Positions 21,192 through 26,707 of a stretch of DNA of 26,707 nt are shown piece by piece. Each line of letters begins with the position of its first letter. Within the stretch, counting starts at the first letter, position 1. The position numbers were made by a program, and so were the translations under genes. The DNA comes from JAMCRM01 sp041685075 (GTDB lineage Bacteria > Acidobacteriota > Terriglobia > Bryobacterales > Bryobacteraceae): positions 1 to 26,707 of the forward strand of contig JAWLGN010000042.1 of assembly GCA_041685075.1 (NCBI GenBank), given 5' to 3'. Under the pieces are notes generated by a model. The model did no database searches. It saw only the letters and a list, made by a program, of their open reading frames with translations, and had not been told where the DNA came from.

Positions 21192-22733
21192 ATGAACAGC
21201 CGGGAAGAGGTGCGCCGCCGGCAACAAGCGGCCCTCGAAGGCGGCGGAGGGGAACGGCGCGCACGCCAGCACCAGGAGGGGAAGCTCTCCGCGCGCGAAC
21301 GCATCGACTTGCTGCTCGACGAGGGCACCTTCGAGGAACTCGACCAACTGGTCACCCATCGCTGCCGCGACTTCGGCATGGATGGCCAGCAGATTCCCGG
21401 CGACGGCGTCATCACAGGCCACGGTACGATCGACGGCCGCCCCGTCTTCGTCTTCGCCCAGGACTTCACCGTGCTGGGCGGATCTCTCTCGGAGTCGAAC
21501 GCGCAGAAGATCGTTAAGATCATGGACCTGGCGCTCAAAGTGGGGGCGCCCCTCATCGGGCTAAACGATTCCGGCGGCGCCCGCATCCAGGAGGGCGTCG
21601 CCTCGCTCGCCGGCTACGCCGATATCTTCCTGCGCAACACCCTGGCCAGCGGCGTCGTCCCCCAGATCTCCGCCATCATGGGGCCCTGCGCCGGCGGCGC
21701 CGTCTACTCTCCCGCCATCACCGACTTCGTCTTCATGGTGGAGAGCACCAGCTACATGTTCGTCACCGGTCCCGAGGTCATCCGCACCGTCACCCACGAG
21801 GACGTCACCAAGGAAAAACTCGGCGGACCCATGACCCACAACTCCGTCAGCGGCGTGGGCCACTTCATCGCTCCCGACGATGCCGAGTGCCTGCGGATGA
21901 TCCGGGGGCTGCTCTCCTACCTGCCCTCGAACAACCTCGACGAGCCGCCCCGCCGCACGACCGCCGATCCGCCGGACCGCATGGATCGATCGCTCGACGA
22001 GATCGTGCCGCCTGAATCCAACCTGCCCTACGACATGAAAGAGGTGATCCAGCGCGTGGTCGACGACGGCGAGTTCTTCGAAGTGCAGGAGCACTTCGCG
22101 CGCAACATCGTCATCGGCTTCGCCCGGCTCGAAGGACGCAGCGTGGGGATTGTGGCCAATCAGCCGGCGTTTCTGGCGGGCGTTCTGGACATCGATTCTG
22201 CATCAAAAAGTGCACGTTTTGTGCGCTTTTGTGACGCTTTTGGCATCCCAATCGTCACTTTTGTGGATGTTCCGGGCTTTTTGCCCGGCACCGGGCAGGA
22301 GTTCGGCGGCATCATCCGGCACGGCGCCAAGCTGCTCTACGCCTACGCCGAAGCCACCGTCCCCAAGCTCACGGTCATCACCCGCAAAGCCTATGGCGGC
22401 GCCTACTGCGTGATGGGATCGAAGCACCTGCGCACGGATGCCAACTTCGCCTGGCCGGGCGCGGAAATCGCGGTGATGGGGCCTGAAGGGGCGGTCAATA
22501 TCGTTTACCGGCGAGAACTGGCGGCCGCCGCCGACCAGGAGACCGCGCGGGCGCAAAAGGTGGAGGAGTTCCGCCGGCGCTTCGCCAACCCGCTGGTAGC
22601 CGCCGAGCGGGGGTTCATCGATGCCGTGATCGAGCCGCACGAAACGCGCTTCCGGCTCATCCGCGCGCTGCGAACGCTCGAAACCAAGGTGGACGGCATG
22701 CCCCGGAAGAAGCACGGCAATATCCCGCTGTGA
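21192..22733 (+). CDS. acyl-CoA carboxylase beta subunit (propionyl-CoA carboxylase PccB-like)
   Basis: 513-residue biotin-dependent carboxyltransferase. N-terminal half: GKLSARERIDLLLDEGTFEELD, FAQDFTVLGGSLSE, and the acyl-CoA oxyanion loop NDSGGARIQEGVASLAGY with MGPCAGGAVYSPAITDF. C-terminal half: FVDVPGFLPGTGQEFGGIIRHGAKLLYAYAEATVPKLTVITRKAYGGAYCVMGSKHL, the carboxybiotin site. Strongest resemblance is to propionyl-CoA carboxylase beta, but methylmalonyl-CoA decarboxylase or broader acyl-CoA use cannot be excluded because no alpha/biotin subunit is adjacent. AGGG lies 4 bases before the ATG. The codon use changes abruptly in a 90-base stretch at 22190-22290. Confidence 0.92.
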   Translation: MNSREEVRRRQQAALEGGGGERRARQHQEGKLSARERIDLLLDEGTFEELDQLVTHRCRDFGMDGQQIPGDGVITGHGTIDGRPVFVFAQDFTVLGGSLSESNAQKIVKIMDLALKVGAPLIGLNDSGGARIQEGVASLAGYADIFLRNTLASGVVPQISAIMGPCAGGAVYSPAITDFVFMVESTSYMFVTGPEVIRTVTHEDVTKEKLGGPMTHNSVSGVGHFIAPDDAECLRMIRGLLSYLPSNNLDEPPRRTTADPPDRMDRSLDEIVPPESNLPYDMKEVIQRVVDDGEFFEVQEHFARNIVIGFARLEGRSVGIVANQPAFLAGVLDIDSASKSARFVRFCDAFGIPIVTFVDVPGFLPGTGQEFGGIIRHGAKLLYAYAEATVPKLTVITRKAYGGAYCVMGSKHLRTDANFAWPGAEIAVMGPEGAVNIVYRRELAAAADQETARAQKVEEFRRRFANPLVAAERGFIDAVIEPHETRFRLIRALRTLETKVDGMPRKKHGNIPL

Positions 22734-22829
22734 GGGGCAGTACGGGGCGCTGTGAGGCGCTGTGCGGACCGCCGGCCGCTTTTCCGTACATCGTTGCCGT
22801 CCCGGGCGCGTCCAACAAAGTGGCTACGG

Positions 22830-22835
22830 TATACT
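22830..22835 (+). promoter_or_regulatory. -10-like box before the S41 protease gene
   Basis: TATACT, one base from consensus, 23 bases before ATG 22859 in the 125-base gap after the carboxylase gene. No clear -35 is seen. The gap otherwise has only a short GGCGCTGTG duplication (22746-22761). Confidence 0.3.
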
Positions 22836-22858
22836 TCTAGCTAAGGACGGATGTTTTG

Positions 22859-24475
22859 ATGGCCCAGAAGCGGCGGTCCCTTTTCATACTTTTCCTCATC
22901 ATTCCGGTTTGCTCGATTGTGGGCGGAGTGTACGGGCCCCAGATCGAGGTGGCAGCCGCAGCCGCCGAGACGGGCAGCGACGACATGGAAGCCTCTCTGC
23001 GGGCGTTCACAAAGGTTTACAACGTCGTGGAGCAGCACTTTGCCGAGCCGGTCGACCCGGATAAGGCGATTTACAACGGCGCCATTCCGGGGATGCTGCG
23101 CACGCTGGACCCGCACTCGAACTTTTTCGATCCGCGGGCCTACAGGCTGCTTCGGGAGGACCAGAAGGGGCACTACTCGGGAGTGGGGATGTCGGTTGGA
23201 CCGCGCAACGGCAAGACCGTGGTGATGTGGCCGTTCCCGGCTTCTCCGGCGTACAAGGCGGGATTGCGGCCGGGCGACGTCATCATCCGGGTGAACGATG
23301 AACCTACCGACAACCTGACCACCACGGAGATCGCGGACCGGCTGAAAGGCGAGCGCGGCACGCAGGTGCGGATTACCATTGCGCGGGAGGGCGTTTCCGA
23401 ACCCATCACCTTTACCGTGACGCGCGACACCATTCCCCGCAACAGCGTGCAGCCGCCGATGTGGCTGAAACCGGGGATCGCCTACATCGGGATCGACCAG
23501 TTCAACGAGACCACCGGGCGGGAGGTGGAAGACGCGCTGCGGAAGCTGGGCGAAAACAACATCCGCGGGCTGGTCCTGGACCTGCGCACCAATCCCGGCG
23601 GCCTGTTAACCGAGGGGGTAGCGGTGGCGGACCGGTTCCTGCGTAAGGGGCAGACCATCGTCACGCATCGGGGGCGCTCCTCCGCCGAGAAGCCCTACAT
23701 CGCCAAGAACGGGAACCGCGGGCGGAACTACCCCATCGTCGTGCTGGTGAACCGCATGTCCGCTTCGGCGGCGGAGATCGTAGCCGGCGCGCTGCAGGAC
23801 CACGACCGCGCCTGGATTGTGGGGGAGCAGACCTTCGGCAAGGGACTTGTGCAAACGGTCTACCCGCTGCGGGAAAACACGGGTCTGGCGCTCACCACGG
23901 CGCACTTCTACACGCCGAGCGGGCGGCTCATCCAGCGCGACTACACCAACAAGTCGTTCTTCGACTACTACTACCGGAAGGACGACGACGCAGCCCGGAA
24001 CCCCAACGACGTGAAGATGACCGATAGCGGCCGCACCGTCTACGGCGGCGGCGGCATCACGCCGGACGAGAAGTACGAATCGCCCAAACTGGACCGCTTC
24101 CAGACGGAGCTGTACCGCAAGTACGCCTTCTTCAACTTCACCAAGTATTACTTCAGCGTGCACGACATCAAGCTGCCGCAGGGTTGGTCGCCGGACGCCG
24201 ACACGCTGAACGAATTCCACCAGTGGCTGCTCAACCAGGGGATCGAATTCACCGAGTCCGAGTTCACCATGAACATGGACTGGATGAAGCGGATGCTCAA
24301 GAAGGAGATCTACCTGACGGCCTTCAACCGCGACGAGAGCCGGCGCGTGGAGATCGAAACCGACCCCGAGATCGAGCGCGCCATCGAGGCGCTGCCCAAG
24401 GCCAGGGCCCTGCTCGAATCGGCCCAGAGGATCGTGGTGCAGCGTCTTTCGGCGCAGCCGCGCGGCGAGCAATAA
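22859..24475 (+). CDS. S41-family C-terminal processing peptidase (CtpA/Prc type)
   Basis: 538 residues. N-terminal signal or anchor (SLFILFLIIPVCSIVGGVYG), a cap helix region, a PDZ domain (about 100-185: YSGVGMSVGPRNGKTVVM, SPAYKAGLRPGDVIIRVN) and the S41 core. The Ser-Lys dyad is intact: Ser303 in MSASAAEIVAGALQDHD and Lys328 in TFGKGLVQT. The C-terminal 140 residues (with KYAFFNFTKYYFSVHDIKLP) are longer than in minimal CtpA and are common in Acidobacterial members. It would process or degrade envelope proteins. ATG 22859 is chosen over the TTG directly before it; AGGA lies 11 bases upstream. Confidence 0.93.
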   Translation: MAQKRRSLFILFLIIPVCSIVGGVYGPQIEVAAAAAETGSDDMEASLRAFTKVYNVVEQHFAEPVDPDKAIYNGAIPGMLRTLDPHSNFFDPRAYRLLREDQKGHYSGVGMSVGPRNGKTVVMWPFPASPAYKAGLRPGDVIIRVNDEPTDNLTTTEIADRLKGERGTQVRITIAREGVSEPITFTVTRDTIPRNSVQPPMWLKPGIAYIGIDQFNETTGREVEDALRKLGENNIRGLVLDLRTNPGGLLTEGVAVADRFLRKGQTIVTHRGRSSAEKPYIAKNGNRGRNYPIVVLVNRMSASAAEIVAGALQDHDRAWIVGEQTFGKGLVQTVYPLRENTGLALTTAHFYTPSGRLIQRDYTNKSFFDYYYRKDDDAARNPNDVKMTDSGRTVYGGGGITPDEKYESPKLDRFQTELYRKYAFFNFTKYYFSVHDIKLPQGWSPDADTLNEFHQWLLNQGIEFTESEFTMNMDWMKRMLKKEIYLTAFNRDESRRVEIETDPEIERAIEALPKARALLESAQRIVVQRLSAQPRGEQ

Positions 24476-24482
24476 TCGTAGA

Positions 24483-26249
24483 GTGAATCGCCGACCGAAG
24501 CCCCCGACGCAGGTTACCGTCCTGGACACGGGGGGCCAGTACTGTCACCTGATTGCACGTAAAGTCCGGGAACTGGGGGTGTACGCGGAGGTACGGCCTT
24601 CGGAGACGCCCGCGGCGGAACTGGAGGGGCGGAGGGGGCTGATTATCTCGGGCGGGCCGCACAGCGTGTACGAAGACGGCAGCCCGGGGGTGGATCCCGC
24701 GATCTTCGAGTCCGGCCGGCCGGTGCTGGGTATCTGCTACGGGCAGCAGCTCATGGCGCGGCTGCTGGGCGGAGAGGTCAGGCAGGGCGACCGGGGCGAG
24801 TTCGGCCTGGCTACCCTGGAGGTGACCGATCCCACGGCGGCGCTGTTTTCGGGGCTGGAAGGCCGGCAGCAGGTCTGGATGAGCCACCGGGACACCGTCA
24901 CGGCGGCGCCTCCGGGCTTTGCGGTCACGGGCCGCACCCCGACCTGCGGGATCGCCGCCATGGCCGATCCCGGGCGGCGGCTCTACGGCTTGCAGTTTCA
25001 TCCCGAAGTGGTCCACACCACGCGGGGAAGCCAGATCCTGAGCCATTTTCTGTTCCGCGTCTGCGGCTGCGAGCGCAACTGGGAGCCGCGCCACAGGGTG
25101 CCCCGGATCGAAGAGGAGATCCGGGATTGCGTGGGGGAGCGCAGCGTCTTCTTCTTCGTGAGCGGCGGGGTGGATTCGACGGTGGCCTACACGCTCTGCC
25201 TGCGGGCGCTGGGGAGCGAGCGGGTGCGCGGTGTGTACGTGGACACCGGGCTGATGCGGGAAGGCGAAACCGAGTTTGTGGAGCGCACCTTCGCCGCGTT
25301 GGGCGCCGGGACCGTGACCGTCGAGCGCGCCGAGCGGCAGTTTCTGGCGCAGTTGGCCGAGGCGCGCGACCCGGAAGCCAAGCGGCGCGCCATCGGGGAA
25401 GAGTTCGTGCGGGTGCAGGAGCGCATCATCGCATCGCGCCACCTGGTGGAGGGCGGCTGGATTCTGGGCCAGGGCACCATCTACCCCGACACCATCGAAA
25501 GCGGCGGCAGCGAAAAGGCGGCCCTCATCAAGACGCACCATAACCGGGTGGAAGGGATCCAACGGCTCATCGAGGAGGGGCGGATCGTCGAGCCGCTGGC
25601 CTCCTTCTACAAGGACGAGGTGCGGGAAATCGGCAGAGAACTGGGTTTGCCGGCGGAACTGCTCGAGCGCCATCCCTTCCCCGGGCCGGGGCTGGCGGTG
25701 CGCTGCCTGTGCGCCGGAGCCGATGCGCCGGTGGAAGCCGCGGCCGGCGGGCATCTCATCCCGGTACGCTCGGTAGGGGTGCAGGGAGACTGCCGCACCT
25801 ATGCACCGGTGCTGGCCATTCGACAGCCGGATCATGACGCCGCGACGGAGTTGATTAACCGCCACCAGGGGATCAACCGGGTGGTGGCGCCGGTGGCCCT
25901 GCGCGAGCCGCTCGAGACCATGCGGGTGCGGGCAAGCGCCCTGACGCCGGAGCGGCTGGAACGGTTGCGCCGCGCCGACGCCATCGTGCGGCGCCTTTCG
26001 CGGGACAGCGGCTTCGACCGGCAGATCTGGCAGTTTCCCGTAGTGCTGATACCGCTGGGCACGGCGCAGGCGCCCGATTCCGTGGTGCTGCGCCCGGTCA
26101 ACAGCGTGGACGGAATGACGGCGGACTCGGCCCCCGTGCCGGGGCCTCTTCTCGAGGCCATGGCCCGCGAACTGCTTGCTGTTCCCGGCGTGGGCGGTGT
26201 CCTTTACGACCTTACACACAAACCCCCCGCCACCATCGAGTGGGAATAA
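24483..26249 (+). CDS. guaA: GMP synthase (glutamine-hydrolysing), long eukaryote-like form
   Basis: 588 residues, against about 525 for the usual bacterial enzyme. Class I glutaminase domain with Cys85 (GICYGQQ), His173 and Glu175 (QFHPEV), then the ATP-pyrophosphatase P-loop SGGVDS (227-232) and GQGTIYPDTIESGG. The C-terminal part has the order HPFPGPGLAVR, then PVRSVGVQGDCRTY, then a further domain with LRRADAIVRRL and SVDGMTADSAP before the final KPPATIEWE. The placement of the GVQGDCR motif and the extra subdomain are as in human-type GMPS. It converts XMP to GMP with glutamine and ATP. GTG start 8 bases after the protease stop; no clear ribosome site. Confidence 0.95.
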   Translation: MNRRPKPPTQVTVLDTGGQYCHLIARKVRELGVYAEVRPSETPAAELEGRRGLIISGGPHSVYEDGSPGVDPAIFESGRPVLGICYGQQLMARLLGGEVRQGDRGEFGLATLEVTDPTAALFSGLEGRQQVWMSHRDTVTAAPPGFAVTGRTPTCGIAAMADPGRRLYGLQFHPEVVHTTRGSQILSHFLFRVCGCERNWEPRHRVPRIEEEIRDCVGERSVFFFVSGGVDSTVAYTLCLRALGSERVRGVYVDTGLMREGETEFVERTFAALGAGTVTVERAERQFLAQLAEARDPEAKRRAIGEEFVRVQERIIASRHLVEGGWILGQGTIYPDTIESGGSEKAALIKTHHNRVEGIQRLIEEGRIVEPLASFYKDEVREIGRELGLPAELLERHPFPGPGLAVRCLCAGADAPVEAAAGGHLIPVRSVGVQGDCRTYAPVLAIRQPDHDAATELINRHQGINRVVAPVALREPLETMRVRASALTPERLERLRRADAIVRRLSRDSGFDRQIWQFPVVLIPLGTAQAPDSVVLRPVNSVDGMTADSAPVPGPLLEAMARELLAVPGVGGVLYDLTHKPPATIEWE

Positions 26250-26318
26250 ACCTGCGAAATCGCGTACAGTATATAGATATCAGTAGGCAGTTTTGAAGAC
26301 ATCTCAGAGGGGCGGCAC

Positions 26319-26707
26319 TTGGGCGAGGAAGAGCCTTATTCCAATGAGACGGAGGGGGCGGATGTATCCCCGGCCGGCTACGCGCAGTTAGCGCGCGAAC
26401 TGGAGGCTGCCCGGCAGAACGAAAGGCGGTTACAGGCGTTTCTCGAGTTCGCCGCCCAGGGCGTGGTGGCGGTGGACGAGCGCGGCCGCATCGTCCTGGT
26501 CAATGTGAAGACCGAGGAGATGTTCGGCTACACCCGGGAGGAATTACTGGGGCGGCCGCTGGAGATTCTGCTTCCGCCGCGTTTTCGCCGGGCTCACGAA
26601 GGACACCGCGACGAGTACTTCGCGCACCCGCGCACGCGCCCCATGGGGCTGGGGATGGACCTGGCCGGCTTGCGGAAGGACGGCAGCGAATTCCCCGTAG
26701 AGATCAG
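26319..26707 (+). CDS. PAS-domain sensor protein, N-terminal part (probable histidine kinase)
   Basis: Partial gene running off the right edge; 129 codons are visible. TTG 26319 is the only plausible start: the frame is closed by TAG at 26274 with no ATG or GTG between, and GAGGGG lies 6 bases upstream. A short coiled-coil-like helix (YAQLARELEAARQNERRLQAFLEF) leads into a PAS domain (AAQGVVAVDERGRIVLVNVKTEEMFGYTREELLGRPLEILLP, then FRRAHEGHRDEYFAHPRTRPMG and LRKDGSEFPVEI). This PAS type usually belongs to sensor histidine kinases or diguanylate cyclases; the output domain is outside the window. Confidence 0.85.
   Translation, partial: MGEEEPYSNETEGADVSPAGYAQLARELEAARQNERRLQAFLEFAAQGVVAVDERGRIVLVNVKTEEMFGYTREELLGRPLEILLPPRFRRAHEGHRDEYFAHPRTRPMGLGMDLAGLRKDGSEFPVEI

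Noticed and set aside
24324..26219. 631-codon minus-strand open frame opposite guaA
   Set aside because: Exact antisense of a strongly supported GMP synthase; His/Gly/Arg-rich shadow.

Overview
The window is GC-rich bacterial chromosome. The gene set is a Tad/Flp pilus locus, a long-form GMP synthase, an HpnI-type glycosyltransferase, an S41 protease and a Tat-exported Gfo/Idh/MocA oxidoreductase. Together with the dense codirectional gene packing and many GTG/TTG starts, this suggests Acidobacteriota, probably Bryobacterales/Solibacter-like. That placement is inference from gene content and style; no rRNA or other marker lies in the window.

Left end (1-2062): a truncated Tat-signal oxidoreductase and a membrane glycosyltransferase-like gene, both on the minus strand. 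The glycosyltransferase gene is interrupted by an in-frame TAG near its start. A short repeat cluster separates it from a plus-strand DUF5658-type membrane protein gene.

Pilus region (2380-12929): a long minus-strand operon encodes a complete core Tad machine. In transcription order it is PilZ (intact c-di-GMP motifs), two TadE-like minor pilins, Flp pilin, CpaB, CpaC secretin, CpaE/TadZ, CpaF/TadA ATPase, TadB and TadC. Two tandem paralogous microproteins of 31 and 32 codons follow, missed by ordinary gene calling; each is one hydrophobic helix ending in the same basic tail. A third possible 48-codon membrane peptide gene follows a nested inverted-repeat element. A NarL/FixJ-type response regulator is divergent from PilZ. 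The 390-base region between them holds promoter-like sequences on both strands and an unusual six-copy 20-bp tandem repeat. No prepilin peptidase gene is present, so it must be elsewhere.

Middle (12964-18538): a polytopic membrane protein, a convergent AAA+ ATPase with an apparent N-terminal winged helix, a class II histone-deacetylase-like hydrolase translationally close to an AI-2E-family permease, then ruvX on the plus strand.

Right end (18119-26707): plus-strand genes ruvX-mltG-unknown-hpnI are tightly packed. They are followed by an acyl-CoA carboxylase beta subunit, a C-terminal processing protease, a eukaryote-like long GMP synthase and the start of a PAS sensor protein. Short direct repeats flank hpnI and ruvX. 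A stretch of helically spaced T-tracts lies inside the carboxylase gene.

The strongest candidates for undescribed biology are the microprotein pair behind tadC, the tandem-repeat divergent control region of the pilus operon, and the amber-interrupted glycosyltransferase.
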